A DNA stretch of 64,000 bases from an uncultured cyanobacterium (GTDB taxonomy: Bacteria; Cyanobacteriota; Cyanobacteriia; PCC-6307; Cyanobiaceae): assembly GCA_903917565.1 (NCBI GenBank), contig CAIXBB010000005.1, positions 1 through 64,000 on the forward strand. The letters run 5' to 3'. The notes below the pieces were generated by a model. The model saw only the letters and a list, made by a program, of their open reading frames with translations. It made no database searches and was not told where the DNA came from. A program made the translations under genes and the position numbers. This document shows positions 39,336-49,200 of the stretch, in pieces. How positions within the stretch are numbered: position 1 is the first letter of the stretch; every line of letters starts with the position of its first letter.

Positions 39336-41669
39336 TTGCCAGCCAGCCCCCCACCCACTTTCCTCCGGACTGCCGCCCCAGGCTGGCTGGAGGTTTGGCT
39401 GGAAGCGGGCCGGGAGGGTCGGACCTTCACCTACGTCAACCCCGAAGCCCTGGACATCGGCGTGGGGGATCTGGTGCGGGTCCGGCTCCAGGGGCGGCCC
39501 CACACCGGCCTGGTCGTGGCGACGGCGACGGCCTGCCCGGACGCCATGGAGGGACGAGCGATCCTGCCGGTGGAGGCGGTGCTGCAGAGCGCCGCCATCG
39601 ATCCCCATTGGCAGGCCCTGCTCGAAGAGGTGGCCCGGCAATGTCATGCCGGCCTGTTCCGCACCCTGAAAAGCGCCCTGCCGCCCGGCTGGCTGGGGCA
39701 GGCCCGCCGAACGCCAGCAGGCCAGGGGCGGATGCTCTGGACGGTGCGGCTCAACCCCGACACCGGCGCGGTGGCCAGCCACCCACGACAGCAGGAGCTG
39801 CTGGACCATCTGAACAGCCACGGGAGCGCGCAGCTGCTGCGCGACCTGGTGCAGGAGGGCGGTTTCGGGCGCGCCATGATCGGGACGATGGAACGCCGGG
39901 GCCTGCTCCTGAAGGAGTCCGGGCGCGGCCCTGCAAGGAACGGTGGCGGGGGAGGAGATGGGCCCACCCCCCTGGAGGCCCCCCAACGGGCCAGCCCGGC
40001 CCAGGCCGAGGCGATGGCGGCGATTGCCGACGCCCCGCCCGGCCAGGCCCTGCTGCTGTGGGGGGTGACCGGATCCGGCAAGACCGAGGTCTACCTGCAG
40101 GCCGCCGCCCGGGAACTGGCGGCGGGGCGCAGCGTGCTGATCCTGGCGCCGGAGATCGGCCTCATCCCCCAGCTGCTGGATCGCTGTCGGCGGCGCTTCG
40201 GCGTGGCGGTGCTCGTGTATCACAGCGGCCTGGGGGATGGCGAGCGGGTCGTCGCCTGGCGACGCTGCCTCGAGGCCACCCGGCTGCAGGAGGCCTGCCT
40301 GGCCGTGGGAACCCGCTCCGCCGTCTTCCTGCCGCTGGGCAACCTGGGGCTGATCGTGCTCGATGAGGAACACGATGCCTCCTACAAGCAGGAGAGCCCC
40401 ATGCCCTGCTACCACGCCAGGGAGGTGGCCCGGCTGCGGGCCCGTCTGACGGGGGCCAGGCTGGTGCTCGGCAGTGCCACGCCCTCCCTCGAAACCTGGT
40501 GGCGCTGCCAGAGCGGGCCGCAGGGCCAGCCCGGCGACACCCGCCTGCTGCCGCTGCCGGAGCGGATCGGCCACCGGCCCCTGCCGCCGGTGCGGCTGGT
40601 GGACATGCGCCAGGAGCTGGTCGACGGCCACCGCCGCCTGATCAGCCGCCCCCTGATGGCCCGGCTGGAGACACTGCAGGAGAAGGGAGAGCAGGCCGTC
40701 GTGCTGGTGCCGCGGCGCGGCTACCGCTCCTTCCTGAGTTGCCGCAGCTGCGGCGAGGTGGTGCTCTGCCCCCATTGCGACGTGGCCCTGACCGTGCATC
40801 GCGGCCCCCGCGCCGGCGACCGGGAGGGCCGGGAATGGCTGCGCTGTCACTGGTGCGACCACCGCCAGGAGATGGGCGACCGCTGCGGCCACTGCGGCTC
40901 CACCGCCTTCAAGCCCTTCGGTGCCGGCACCCAGCGGGTGATGGAACAGCTCGCCGCGGAGCTGGAGGGCCTGCGCCTGATCCGCTACGACCGCGACACC
41001 ACCCGCGGCCGGGATGGCCATCGCCGCCTGCTCGAACGCTTCGCCGCCGGTGAGGCGGACGTGCTGGTGGGGACCCAGATGCTCGCCAAGGGCATGGACC
41101 TGCCCGCGGTGACCCTGGCGGCGGTGCTGGCCGCCGACGGCCTGCTGCACCGCCCGGACCTGCGCGCCTCGGAGCAGTGCCTGCAGTTGCTGCTGCAGCT
41201 CGCCGGCCGGGCCGGCCGGGGCGAACGCCCCGGGGAGGTGCTGGTGCAGACCTACAGCCCCGACCATCCCGTCATCCGGCACCTGGTGGATGGCCGCTAC
41301 GGGGCTTTCCTGGCCGAGGAGCTGGAGCTGCGGCGGCAGGGCGGCATGGAGCCCTTCGGTCGGGCCTGCCTGCTGCGACTGGCCGGTCCCACCGCCAGCG
41401 GCACCGCCACCGCCGCCGCCGCCCTGGCCGAAAGGATCCGCCCCGCCGTGGAGAGGGCCGGCTGGGTGCTGATCGGGCCGGCGCCCGCCCCGGTGGCCAG
41501 GGTGGCGGGGAGGAGCCGCTGGCAACTGCTGCTGCACACCACCCGACCTGCGGCGGAAGGGTCGCCATCCACAGAGGCGGCCCTGCCGCTGCCCCCCGAA
41601 AGCCACCTGCGGCAGGCCCTGCCCCCGGGGGTGAGCCTGACGATTGATCCAGACCCGCTGGAGCTCTGA
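39336..41669 (+). CDS. priA: Primosomal helicase PriA
   Basis: A 777-residue PriA that restarts stalled replication forks. The N-terminal DNA-binding domain (residues about 1-200) is followed by a superfamily 2 helicase core with GVTGSGKTEVYL (Walker A), VLDEEHDASYKQ (motif II) and GSATPSLETW. Between the helicase lobes lie zinc-binding cysteine pairs (CRSC, CPHC, CHWC, CGHC). VGTQMLAKGMDLPAV and QLAGRAGRGERPGEV are motifs V-VI. The start is TTG 39336. Its stop is 8 bases from the convergent DUF3153 gene's stop. Confidence 0.95.
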   Translation: MPASPPPTFLRTAAPGWLEVWLEAGREGRTFTYVNPEALDIGVGDLVRVRLQGRPHTGLVVATATACPDAMEGRAILPVEAVLQSAAIDPHWQALLEEVARQCHAGLFRTLKSALPPGWLGQARRTPAGQGRMLWTVRLNPDTGAVASHPRQQELLDHLNSHGSAQLLRDLVQEGGFGRAMIGTMERRGLLLKESGRGPARNGGGGGDGPTPLEAPQRASPAQAEAMAAIADAPPGQALLLWGVTGSGKTEVYLQAAARELAAGRSVLILAPEIGLIPQLLDRCRRRFGVAVLVYHSGLGDGERVVAWRRCLEATRLQEACLAVGTRSAVFLPLGNLGLIVLDEEHDASYKQESPMPCYHAREVARLRARLTGARLVLGSATPSLETWWRCQSGPQGQPGDTRLLPLPERIGHRPLPPVRLVDMRQELVDGHRRLISRPLMARLETLQEKGEQAVVLVPRRGYRSFLSCRSCGEVVLCPHCDVALTVHRGPRAGDREGREWLRCHWCDHRQEMGDRCGHCGSTAFKPFGAGTQRVMEQLAAELEGLRLIRYDRDTTRGRDGHRRLLERFAAGEADVLVGTQMLAKGMDLPAVTLAAVLAADGLLHRPDLRASEQCLQLLLQLAGRAGRGERPGEVLVQTYSPDHPVIRHLVDGRYGAFLAEELELRRQGGMEPFGRACLLRLAGPTASGTATAAAALAERIRPAVERAGWVLIGPAPAPVARVAGRSRWQLLLHTTRPAAEGSPSTEAALPLPPESHLRQALPPGVSLTIDPDPLEL

Positions 41670-41677
41670 GCCCGGCG

Positions 41678-42811
41678 TCAGGCCGGCAGTTCCGGCAGCC
41701 CGAAGCCCAGCCGGCGACGGATCGCCTGCAGGGCCAGCACCAGAGGCAGGGCCAGGCCCACCGCCGCCGCCCCCATCCCCAGGCCGCTCCAGCGCCAGCA
41801 GCGCAGCTCCAGCACATTGATCTGCCCGGGCTGCAGGGGCCAGATCAACCGACGACGGCCGGTCCGCTCCCCAGGAGGGGCCGGCGCGAGACCTGTGGGG
41901 GCCGCCTGCAGCACGGCCGCCGGTCGCACCGGGGCGAGAACAAGCGCCAGATCCAGCCCTGGAATCGCTTCGAGGGGCTGCAGATCGAGCTCCAGCAGCA
42001 GGTGCTGGCGTACCCCCACCAGCCAGTTGCGCTCCTCCCAGCGGACCACCGGAGCGGCCAGGGCGACACCGCTGAGCTGGCCGGCCACCTCCAGGCTGCC
42101 CGCCAGGGAGCCGAGGGCCTGGAGGGCCGGCAACACTGGGGTGGAGAGGATCTGTTCGCCGCTCCCCCCCGACAGACGGAAGGGACCGGGGGAGGGGAAC
42201 TGGGGCTCGTGACCCTCCAGCGCCGCGACGAACCGCCTCTGCCAGGGGCTCTGCGGGCCGGCGGGGCTGCGCAGCTGGTGGCTCACCTGCAGCCGCCCGG
42301 GTCCCTCGAAGTGCAGCTCGGTGCGCACCTCCATGCAACCCCCCAAAAGGGAGGCCAGCAGCAGCAGCACCACCACCACCACCACCGCGAAGCCCACCGG
42401 AGCCCGGGTGGGTCCCACCGGCGGCGGCGGCGGTGGCTCGGGCCGGAGGCGGGAGCGACCGGTGACGCCAGCGCCGACCCCTTCGAGGGGCGTGGTGCCG
42501 GCGAGATCCGGCAGGGTGAGCGACCAGTTGCGGGGACGGCGCAGCTCCGGGGCCTCGAGCACCATCTGCAGCGCCTTGGCCTGGGCCCGCAGGGTCAGGT
42601 CCTGGCAACGCACCAGAGCGCGACAGCAGGCGGCGGCCTGGTCGGTGCGGCCCTGACCCATCAGGGCGGTGGCCATCAGCAGACGCAGCTCGGCGCCGGC
42701 GGAGGTGAGCGCAGAGCACTCCTCCTGGAGGGGCTCCAGCAAGCGCAGCACCTGGCCGTACTCGCCGCGATCCAGGGCCCACCGGGCCTCGGCCAGCGGA
42801 TCCTCAGGCAT
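41678..42811 (-). CDS. DUF3153 protein with N-terminal TPR-like region
   Basis: A 377-residue protein. Residues about 1-90 look like TPR helices ([22 protein letters not shown]). After a proline-rich linker (124-138) comes a hydrophobic stretch ending [12 protein letters not shown] with Cys159, which resembles a lipobox but internal. The remaining 210 residues form the DUF3153 part ([18 protein letters not shown]) with a final membrane helix near 340-365. In cyanobacteria DUF3153 proteins are usually short lipoprotein-like proteins, so an N-terminal fusion is unusual. It overlaps argB by 8 bases. Function unknown. Confidence 0.72.
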   Translation of the reverse strand: MPEDPLAEARWALDRGEYGQVLRLLEPLQEECSALTSAGAELRLLMATALMGQGRTDQAAACCRALVRCQDLTLRAQAKALQMVLEAPELRRPRNWSLTLPDLAGTTPLEGVGAGVTGRSRLRPEPPPPPPVGPTRAPVGFAVVVVVVLLLLASLLGGCMEVRTELHFEGPGRLQVSHQLRSPAGPQSPWQRRFVAALEGHEPQFPSPGPFRLSGGSGEQILSTPVLPALQALGSLAGSLEVAGQLSGVALAAPVVRWEERNWLVGVRQHLLLELDLQPLEAIPGLDLALVLAPVRPAAVLQAAPTGLAPAPPGERTGRRRLIWPLQPGQINVLELRCWRWSGLGMGAAAVGLALPLVLALQAIRRRLGFGLPELPA

Positions 42812-43700
42812 GCAGCAGGCCAGGGCTGCCCACCACCATGGTGCCGATGCCGGCGTTGGTGAACACCTCCAGCAGCAGGGAATGGGCCACCCTGCCGTCG
42901 ATGATATGGGCTGCTTTCACCCCCTGGGCCAGGGCCCGGATGCAGCATTCGGTCTTGGGCGTCATCCCTCCTTCCACCACCCCTTCGGCGATCAGCTGGC
43001 GGGCCTCCGAGAGGCTGAGCTGACGGATCAGGCTTGTGGGGACGTTGCGGTCGCGCAGGATGCCGGGGGTGTCGGTGAGCAGGATGAGCTTCTCCGCCTG
43101 CAGGGCCGCGGCCAGCTCCCCGGCCACAGTGTCGGCGTTGATGTTGTGGGCCAGGCCATCGGCATTGGGGGCCACGCTGGAGATCACCGGGATGTAGCCG
43201 CTGGCGAGCAGGGGGGAGAGCACCGAGGGGTCCACCCGCGCCACGTCTCCCACCACGCCGAGGCTGCCATCCCCCATGGTGCGGGCCAGCACCAGCCCCC
43301 CATCGCTGCCGGAGAGGCCCACGGCCCGGCCCCCCACCCGGTTGAGGCCGTTGACGATCTGCTTGTTGACCCGGCCCACCAGCACCATTTCCACCACGTC
43401 CATGGTGTCTGGGCAGGTGACCCGCAGGCCATCCTGAAAACGGGGCACGATCGCCAGCTTCTCCAGCCACTGGTTGATCTCCGGCCCACCGCCGTGGACC
43501 ACCACCGGCTGGACGCCGACGCAGGCCAGAAGAGCCAGATCACGGAACACCGCATCGCGCAGGTCTTCGCGCACCATGGCCGCTCCGCCGTACTTGATCA
43601 CGATGCGGCGGCCGGCGAAGCGCTGGATGTAGGGCAGCGCCTCACTGAGCACGGACACCCGCAGGGTGTCCTCCGAGCTGATGTGCCGATCGGGGCTCAA
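42804..43700 (-). CDS. argB: Acetylglutamate kinase
   Basis: A 298-residue amino acid kinase that phosphorylates N-acetylglutamate, the controlled step of arginine synthesis; in cyanobacteria it is regulated by [13 protein letters not shown] opens the nucleotide site, [10 protein letters not shown] and [23 protein letters not shown] bind substrate, and [30 protein letters not shown] is the ATP region. The start is TTG 43700, overlapping the upstream DUF2854 stop (TTGA). The order is DUF2854 > argB > DUF3153. Confidence 0.95.
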   Translation of the reverse strand: MSPDRHISSEDTLRVSVLSEALPYIQRFAGRRIVIKYGGAAMVREDLRDAVFRDLALLACVGVQPVVVHGGGPEINQWLEKLAIVPRFQDGLRVTCPDTMDVVEMVLVGRVNKQIVNGLNRVGGRAVGLSGSDGGLVLARTMGDGSLGVVGDVARVDPSVLSPLLASGYIPVISSVAPNADGLAHNINADTVAGELAAALQAEKLILLTDTPGILRDRNVPTSLIRQLSLSEARQLIAEGVVEGGMTPKTECCIRALAQGVKAAHIIDGRVAHSLLLEVFTNAGIGTMVVGSPGLLHA

Positions 43701-44284
43701 GGGGCGGGGGCGGCGAGGGACGGGTCGGAGGGAGCGGGGTCAGAGGAGGTGGCCGGCAGCAGGCTCAGCTGCAGGCGTCCCGGTCCGGCCTGTTGCAGGT
43801 CAGCCGTCAGGCCGGGACCGAAGAAACGACCCAGTCGCTCCGTTCGATCCTGCCAGCGCTCGAACGCCACCCCCTGACAGTCGATCGTCAGACGCAGCCC
43901 ATAGCCGCCGCCGTGGTCGAGCTCCTCGACGGCCACCAGCTGGGGAGGAGCCTCCTCGTCCCAGAGCTTGAGGGCTTCGAGGGAACTTTCCAGGTGGGCC
44001 TTCTGCCCGTAGCGCCAGCGGGTCACGTCGGCCAGCAGTTTGCGCAGCGGTTCGCTCCCGGGCTGCTGGCGCAGGTCGCGCAGCTGGGCCGCGGGGGTGA
44101 GGCGCTCGGCGGGTGGCAGCTCGGAGGACTTCAGGGCCAGCCCCCCCAGCAGGATCGGCACGCCGTAGAACACTCCGGCCAGACTGATGTTGGGGCTGTC
44201 GGTCACGTAGGCGATCGAACCGATGACGGTGAGGACGGCACCAGCGACCGTCACCAGACTGCCGGGGGAGAGAAACGCTTGCAT
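43697..44284 (-). CDS. DUF2854-family membrane protein
   Basis: A 195-residue product from ATG 44284. The first 50 residues hold two membrane segments ([20 protein letters not shown] and [17 protein letters not shown]). The rest is soluble, with [20 protein letters not shown] and ALKLWDEE. This pattern fits DUF2854, a family I know from cyanobacteria and plant chloroplasts; function not known. It precedes argB with an overlapping junction and diverges from the small gene at 44345 across 60 bases. Confidence 0.72.
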   Translation of the reverse strand: MQAFLSPGSLVTVAGAVLTVIGSIAYVTDSPNISLAGVFYGVPILLGGLALKSSELPPAERLTPAAQLRDLRQQPGSEPLRKLLADVTRWRYGQKAHLESSLEALKLWDEEAPPQLVAVEELDHGGGYGLRLTIDCQGVAFERWQDRTERLGRFFGPGLTADLQQAGPGRLQLSLLPATSSDPAPSDPSLAAPAP

Positions 44285-44344
44285 CGCCCCATTGTCCAGC
44301 AGCGGGGGCCAGGATGGAGTCGAAAGGCCTCCTCCGCCAGACCC

Positions 44345-44596
44345 ATGGCCAGCCCCCAAGACAGCCATCAAGACGTCTCCACCGCCAGCCGGGTGGATTC
44401 CGACGCGGCCGTTGACACCCCCTGGAGCACGCCTGGAGCAGCCTCGACGAGCGAACTGCTCTGTCAGCTGGGAGAGGACCGGCTCTGGCTGCTGCGCCAG
44501 CTCGACAGCGGCCGCTGGAGCCAATGGCGGCTCGATCTGGCGGCCCTGGAGAGGGAACTGGGCCAGCTGATCGACCAGGCCGGCGAACGGCTCTGA
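44345..44596 (+). CDS. 83-residue protein of unknown function
   Basis: From ATG 44345 the frame encodes a Ser/Asp-rich N-terminus and then a strongly helical, conserved-looking C-terminal block (LLCQLGEDRLWLLRQLDSGRWSQWRLDLAALERELGQLIDQAGERL). No family was recognised. It lies between the divergent DUF2854 gene and the convergent ssb, and is a plausible small cyanobacterial protein. No signal peptide or membrane segment is evident. Confidence 0.55.
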   Translation: MASPQDSHQDVSTASRVDSDAAVDTPWSTPGAASTSELLCQLGEDRLWLLRQLDSGRWSQWRLDLAALERELGQLIDQAGERL

Positions 44597-44610
44597 ATCA
44601 GGAACCCAAC

Positions 44611-45135
44611 TCAGAAGGGGATGTCGTCATCGTCGCCCAGGGGCACCAGCGGGGAGGTGTCCCAGACGGGCGCCGCCGCCTCGGCAGGCGCGGCGCTGGC
44701 GGGGCGCGATGGGGCCGGTGCAGGGGCCCGGCGCGGTGCAGTGGCAGGCGCAGCGGCCACAGCAGCGGAACGGGGTGCCGGCGGTGGCACCTGGGCTGGG
44801 ATCTGCGCCGGGGCCGGAGCCACCACGGCGCCGGGGGTGAGGGGATGGAGCCGCGCCAGGGTGAGCTCGACCCGTTTCTCCTTGATCCCGTCCTGCCGGG
44901 TGACGGTGTTCATGCGCAGCCGCCCCTCGAGCACGAGCCGCTGACCCACCTGGACCCGGTTCTGCAGATCCTGGGCAAGATTTCCCCAGCCCACCACCTT
45001 CAGCTGACCCGGCGGATCATCGGGCCGCAACCCCTCGATCTGCACGGCCATTTCGGCCACCGGCGTCTGGTTGTCCTGGGTGTAACGCACCTGGGGCGCC
45101 TCCAGGACCTCCACCTCCAGCAAGCAGTGATTCAC
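44611..45135 (-). CDS. ssb: Single-stranded DNA-binding protein
   Basis: The 174-residue protein has an N-terminal OB-fold (residues about 1-105, with VEVLEAPQVRYTQDNQTPVAEMAVQIEG and GQRLVLEGRLRMNTV) and a long Ala/Pro-rich disordered linker. It ends in the acidic tip DDDDIPF that recruits replication and repair partners. It coats single-stranded DNA. The start is GTG 45135; upstream open codons read as non-coding. It diverges from cobK by 14 or 32 bases depending on which cobK start is used. Confidence 0.92.
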   Translation of the reverse strand: MNHCLLEVEVLEAPQVRYTQDNQTPVAEMAVQIEGLRPDDPPGQLKVVGWGNLAQDLQNRVQVGQRLVLEGRLRMNTVTRQDGIKEKRVELTLARLHPLTPGAVVAPAPAQIPAQVPPPAPRSAAVAAAPATAPRRAPAPAPSRPASAAPAEAAAPVWDTSPLVPLGDDDDIPF

Positions 45136-45149
45136 GCCAGGACCAACGG

Positions 45150-46007
45150 ATGGAAGGGTCCATCCTGATGCATCCTCCCCGCTGGATCGAGGCTGATCCG
45201 CCCGGTCGCTCCGGCGGCTGCGGCCGGATCTGGCTGATCGCCGGCACGGGGGAAGGGCCGCCCCTGGCGCAGCAGCTCCTGGCCAGGGGCTGGCGCCTGA
45301 AGGTCTCCCTGGTGAGCCGGGCGGCCGCCCTGGCCTACGGCGCCCACCCACACCAGGAGCTGGCCGTGGGGGCGATCGGCGGCGCTGGCGGGCCGGAGGC
45401 GGGGGTCGCCGCCGAATTGGGGGAGGGCCGGCGCCGGGGCGACCCCTACGCCTGGGTGATTGATGCCACCCATCCCTTCGCCACACGCATCAGCGCCGCC
45501 CTTGCCCTCACCTGCCCGGCCCTGGGGCAACCCCTGCTGCGGCTGAAGCGACCGGATCTGAGCACCACGGGCGCCGTGGCTCTCGGGGATCTGGCCAGCC
45601 TGGGCGCCCACTGCCGGCCGGGCGAGCGGCTGCTGCTGGCCATCGGCGCCCGCCGCCTGGGCGAGGCCGTGGCGGCCGCGCCGGGGGTCCTGCATCACGC
45701 CCGCCTGCTGCCCCATGGCGAGGCCCTGGCGCTGGCCCTGGCCGCCGGACTGCCGCCAGGGCGGCTGGCCCCCCTGCGGCCCACCGACGACGGTCGCATC
45801 GAGCGAGCGCTCTGCCGTCACTGGCGCATCGAAGCGGTGCTCTGCCGCCGCTCCGGAGGCCCCAATGAAGCGCAGTGGCACCGAATCTGCGCCGAGCTGG
45901 GACTGCGCCTGCTGCTCCTGGAGCGCCCCCGGGAGCCCGGCCAGGGGGAGGCCCTGCCGCTGCAGGCGCTGCTGCAACGCCTGGGCCAGAGTGGCCCCAA
46001 TGCCTGA
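45150..46007 (+). CDS. cobK: Precorrin-6A/cobalt-precorrin-6A reductase
   Basis: A 285-residue enzyme (279 from the alternative ATG 45168) that reduces precorrin-6A in cobalamin ring synthesis. The N-terminal nucleotide motif IWLIAGTGEGPPLAQQLLARGW is followed by YAWVIDATHPFATRISAALA and the RLKRPDLST stretch characteristic of CobK/CbiJ. Because ssb starts at 45135 on the other strand, the ATG at 45168 leaves more promoter space. Its end overlaps the cutA start. Confidence 0.87.
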   Translation: MEGSILMHPPRWIEADPPGRSGGCGRIWLIAGTGEGPPLAQQLLARGWRLKVSLVSRAAALAYGAHPHQELAVGAIGGAGGPEAGVAAELGEGRRRGDPYAWVIDATHPFATRISAALALTCPALGQPLLRLKRPDLSTTGAVALGDLASLGAHCRPGERLLLAIGARRLGEAVAAAPGVLHHARLLPHGEALALALAAGLPPGRLAPLRPTDDGRIERALCRHWRIEAVLCRRSGGPNEAQWHRICAELGLRLLLLERPREPGQGEALPLQALLQRLGQSGPNA

Positions 46008-46389
46008 TCCCGACCCCATCCCCCTGAGTCTGGTGCTCACCACCGAAGCCGACCGGGAGCGGGCCGAGGCCCTGGCCCTGTCGCTGCTGGAGCGGGGTCT
46101 GGTGGCCTGCGCCAGCCTGCATCCAGTGGTGTCGCTCTACCGCTGGCAGGGGCGGCTGGAGCGGGCCGAGGAGGTGCAACTGCTGCTCAAGACGACCCCC
46201 GACCAGCTGGAGGCGCTCCGCCGCACCCTGGGGGAGCTGCACAGCTACGACACGCCCGAATGGATCCACTGGCGGGCCAGCAGCGAGGGCCCCTATGGCC
46301 GCTGGCTGCTGGAGCAAGTGGTGATCAGCCCAGGTGGCGGGCCACCAGCTCAGGCAGGGAGACCTGGGGGCGCGGACCCAGCTGGGTGA
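46000..46389 (+). CDS. cutA: Divalent-cation tolerance protein CutA
   Basis: A 129-residue trimeric protein of the CutA family. The N-terminal strand IPLSLVLTTEADRERAEALALSLL, VACASLHPVVSLYRWQGRLE and HSYDTPEWIHW are the family signatures. It is linked to copper tolerance and signalling in some organisms, but its exact role is unclear. The ATG at 46000 overlaps the cobK stop. The last 65 bases overlap the 3' end of the convergent PfkB-family kinase gene. Confidence 0.92.
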   Translation: MPDPDPIPLSLVLTTEADRERAEALALSLLERGLVACASLHPVVSLYRWQGRLERAEEVQLLLKTTPDQLEALRRTLGELHSYDTPEWIHWRASSEGPYGRWLLEQVVISPGGGPPAQAGRPGGADPAG

Positions 46390-47323
46390 CCACCTGTCCG
46401 GCGCAGAGGGAACCGAGACGGCCGCAGCGTTCCAGGCTTTCGCCCCTGGTGTGGCCGAAAAGGAAGCCGGCGGCATAGAGGTCGCCGGCGCCGGTGGTAT
46501 CCACCAGCGGGCCGAGCTGGAAGGGCGCGATCGCCAGGGAGGTGTCACCGCTCAACAGCAGAGAACCCCGCTCGCTGCGGGTGAGGGCCGCCAGCTTGCA
46601 GCGGCCCCGCACCTGATCGGCGGCCGCTTCGAAGCTGTCGGTCTCGTAGAGGGAGGTGATCTCCGTCTCGTTGGCGAACAGCACATCGACGTGCCCGTCG
46701 ACGAGCTCCTGGAAGCTCTGCCGGTGGCGCTCGACACAGAAGGCGTCGGAGAGGGAGAGGGCCACCTCCCCGCCACTGGCGCGCATCACCTCGGCGGCGG
46801 CAATGAAGGCGCGCTTGGCCTCCTCGCTGTCCCAGAGGTACCCCTCCAGGTAAAGCACCTTCGCCTGGCGCACCATGTCCAGATCGAGGTCGGCGGGGTC
46901 CAGGCCCACCGAGGCGCCCAGGTAGGTGCACATGGTGCGCTGCGCATCCGGGGTCACCAGGATCAGGCAGCGGGCGGTGGAGGGTCCACTGCTGGCCGGT
47001 GGCGTCTCAAAACGGGCCCCCACGGCCCGGATGTCGTGGGCGAAGATCGCCCCGAGCTGGTCGTCCCTGACCCTGCCGATGAAACCGGCCTGGCCTCCCA
47101 GTTGGGCGATGCCGGCCAGGGTGTTGGCCGCCGAACCCCCGGAGGTCTCGAGCCCGGCGCCAACGCTGGCGTAAAGACGCTCGGCCTGGTCTTCGTCGAC
47201 CAGGGCCATGGTGCCCTTGGTGAGGTCGTGGCCCGTCAGGAAGGCGTCATCGGCCTGGATGAGAACATCGACGATGGCATTGCCGATGCCGACGACGTCA
47301 AAGCGCTTTTCGGTGCTGGTCAA
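46325..47323 (-). CDS. PfkB-family kinase, adenosine-kinase-like
   Basis: A 332-residue sugar or nucleoside kinase. GIGNAIVDVLIQADDAFL at the N-terminus and GGSAANTLAGIAQLGG form the substrate site; VDTTGAGDLYAAGFLFG is the C-terminal PfkB signature with the catalytic Asp. The N-terminal style resembles adenosine kinase and related ribokinase relatives, but substrate is not proven. The start is TTG 47323. It follows purA by 36 bases on the same strand, which fits a purine link. It overlaps cutA by 65 bases at the 3' end. Confidence 0.87.
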   Translation of the reverse strand: MTSTEKRFDVVGIGNAIVDVLIQADDAFLTGHDLTKGTMALVDEDQAERLYASVGAGLETSGGSAANTLAGIAQLGGQAGFIGRVRDDQLGAIFAHDIRAVGARFETPPASSGPSTARCLILVTPDAQRTMCTYLGASVGLDPADLDLDMVRQAKVLYLEGYLWDSEEAKRAFIAAAEVMRASGGEVALSLSDAFCVERHRQSFQELVDGHVDVLFANETEITSLYETDSFEAAADQVRGRCKLAALTRSERGSLLLSGDTSLAIAPFQLGPLVDTTGAGDLYAAGFLFGHTRGESLERCGRLGSLCAGQVVTQLGPRPQVSLPELVARHLG

Positions 47324-47359
47324 AGGGAAAGGGGACAGTGGGGACGGAGGGGATGGGGC

Positions 47360-48673
47360 TCAGACGCTGAGGAGGGCCCGCTTCGGGCCGTGGATCGGAT
47401 CCTCGACCACGATCGTCTGATCCCGCTTGGCGCCGAGGGAGACGATGGCGATCGGAACCTCCATCAGCTCGGCCAGGAAGCGCAGGTAGGCCATGGCGGT
47501 GGGGGGCAGATCGTCCAGCGCACGGCACTCGGCCGTGGTGCACTGCCAGCCCGGCAGGCTCTTGAACACGGGCCGGCAGCGGGCGAATTCGTCGGAGCTG
47601 CTGGGGAAGTAGTCGATGCGGCGGCCGTCGAGTTCGTAGGCCACGCACACCTGGATCTCGTCCAGCTCATCGAGCACGTCGAGCTTGGTGATCGCCAGAC
47701 AGTCGAGGCCGTTGACCTGGACCGCGTAGCGGCCGATGACGCCGTCGAACCAGCCGCAACGGCGACGCCGGCCGGTGGTGGTGCCGAACTCCCCGCCGCG
47801 GTCGCAGAGGTGGTCGTTGAGGCTGCCCTCCAGCTCGGTGGGGAAGGGGCCTTCGCCGACACGGGTGGTGTAGGCCTTGGCCACACCGATCACCCGGTCG
47901 ATCAGGGTGGGACCCACGCCGGCGCCGATGCAGGCTCCCCCCGAGACGGGGTTGGATGAGGTGACATAGGGATACGTGCCGTGGTCGAGATCCAGCAGGG
48001 TGCCCTGGGCACCCTCGAAGAGGATGTTCTTACGGGCCCGGGCCGCCTCGTGGATGGTGCGGGTGCAGTCCACCACGTGGGGAGCCAGACGGCGGCCGTA
48101 GGCGGCGTACTCCTCGATCACCGCATCCGGATCCAGACCGGGGATGTCGTAGACCTTCTCGAGCAGGTCGTTCTTCTCCGCCAGGGGGCCGAGCAGGCGA
48201 TCGCGCAGGCAGTCCGGATCGAGCAGGTCGAACACCCGGATGCCGTTGCGCTGGGATTTATCGGCATAGGTGGGGCCGATGCCCCGGCCGGTCGTGCCGA
48301 TGCGGCGGTCGCCGCGGCGCTGCTCCATCGCCAGATCGAGCAGCCTGTGGTACGGCATCGTGACGTGGGCCGTGGAGGCGAGCTTCAGCCCGGAAACGTC
48401 GATCTCCAGCTCCAGCAGGGTGTCGATCTCGCCCAGCATCACCTTCGGATCCACCACGGTCCCCGATCCGATCAGGCAGATGGTGTCCGGATAGAGGATC
48501 CCGGAGGGGATCAGATGCAGTTTGAGGACCCGGTCCTCGACGACGATGGTGTGCCCGGCGTTGACCCCGCCCTGGTAGCGGACCACGACATCGGCGGAGC
48601 GACTCAGCAGATCGGTGATCTTGCCTTTCCCTTCGTCACCCCATTGCGCACCGATGACGACAACATTGGCCAA
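47360..48673 (-). CDS. purA: Adenylosuccinate synthetase
   Basis: A 437-residue enzyme that joins IMP and aspartate with GTP to make adenylosuccinate. The N-terminal GTP loop [59 protein letters not shown] and TKLDVLDEL are diagnostic. The start is TTG 48673. It sits 74 bases downstream of psb27 and upstream of the adenosine-kinase-like gene, giving a proS > psb27 > purA > kinase run. Confidence 0.97.
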   Translation of the reverse strand: MANVVVIGAQWGDEGKGKITDLLSRSADVVVRYQGGVNAGHTIVVEDRVLKLHLIPSGILYPDTICLIGSGTVVDPKVMLGEIDTLLELEIDVSGLKLASTAHVTMPYHRLLDLAMEQRRGDRRIGTTGRGIGPTYADKSQRNGIRVFDLLDPDCLRDRLLGPLAEKNDLLEKVYDIPGLDPDAVIEEYAAYGRRLAPHVVDCTRTIHEAARARKNILFEGAQGTLLDLDHGTYPYVTSSNPVSGGACIGAGVGPTLIDRVIGVAKAYTTRVGEGPFPTELEGSLNDHLCDRGGEFGTTTGRRRRCGWFDGVIGRYAVQVNGLDCLAITKLDVLDELDEIQVCVAYELDGRRIDYFPSSSDEFARCRPVFKSLPGWQCTTAECRALDDLPPTAMAYLRFLAELMEVPIAIVSLGAKRDQTIVVEDPIHGPKRALLSV

Positions 48674-48747
48674 GGAAACAGCGGCCCGCAGCCGCTTCTA
48701 AGCACAAGGGGAGAGCTTCTCAGATCGAGGTCCCCTTCGTCAAAGGT

Positions 48748-49200
48748 TCAGGCGCCTCGCACCGCGGACGCTTCGGCTTTCTTGAGCTCCTTTTCCAGCC
48801 GACTGCGCAGGGGATCGGGGAGGGGGCGGTTGGCATAGCCGGCGTAGTGGGCCGCCAGCGCGTTGACTGCGGTCTGCATGGTGGTGAAGGACGCCAGGCG
48901 GTGGATGTCCTGGCGAGGCCGGTAAAGGGCCGTGTATCCGTTGATCAGCTGACGGGCCTGCACCTCCGCCTCCTGGCGGGCGGGGTCCTCCTGGGGCAGG
49001 GCGATGGTGGTCAGCAGGTTCTGGGCCACGCTGACGGTGTCATCGACGTAGTTCCCGCTGAGGCCGGAGGCGGCCTGGCTGCAACCGCTCAGTCCGAGAC
49101 ACAGACACAGGCCGAGGGCCAGAAGGGGACGGAGCAGACGGCGGCGCAGGAAGGCGACCAAGGGAGGTACGGCGGCTGCCGAAATCCTACGGGGATGCAC
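48748..49200 (-). CDS. psb27: Photosystem II assembly lipoprotein Psb27
   Basis: The 150-residue precursor begins with a basic and hydrophobic signal and lipobox LGLSGCSQ, with the lipidated Cys near residue 40. The mature helical bundle matches Psb27 (NYVDDTVSVAQNLLTTIALPQED, LINGYTALYRPRQDIHRLASFTTMQTAVNALAAHY). In the lumen it binds CP43 in PSII assembly and repair intermediates. GTG 49200 overlaps the proS stop by 14 bases; a later start within the leader is possible. Its place between proS and purA is typical for picocyanobacteria. Confidence 0.92.
   Translation of the reverse strand: MHPRRISAAAVPPLVAFLRRRLLRPLLALGLCLCLGLSGCSQAASGLSGNYVDDTVSVAQNLLTTIALPQEDPARQEAEVQARQLINGYTALYRPRQDIHRLASFTTMQTAVNALAAHYAGYANRPLPDPLRSRLEKELKKAEASAVRGA

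Noticed and set aside
39303-42782. A very long minus-strand frame across priA and DUF3153
   Set aside because: It lies opposite priA and in another frame of the DUF3153 gene, and its composition is that of a reverse-strand shadow.
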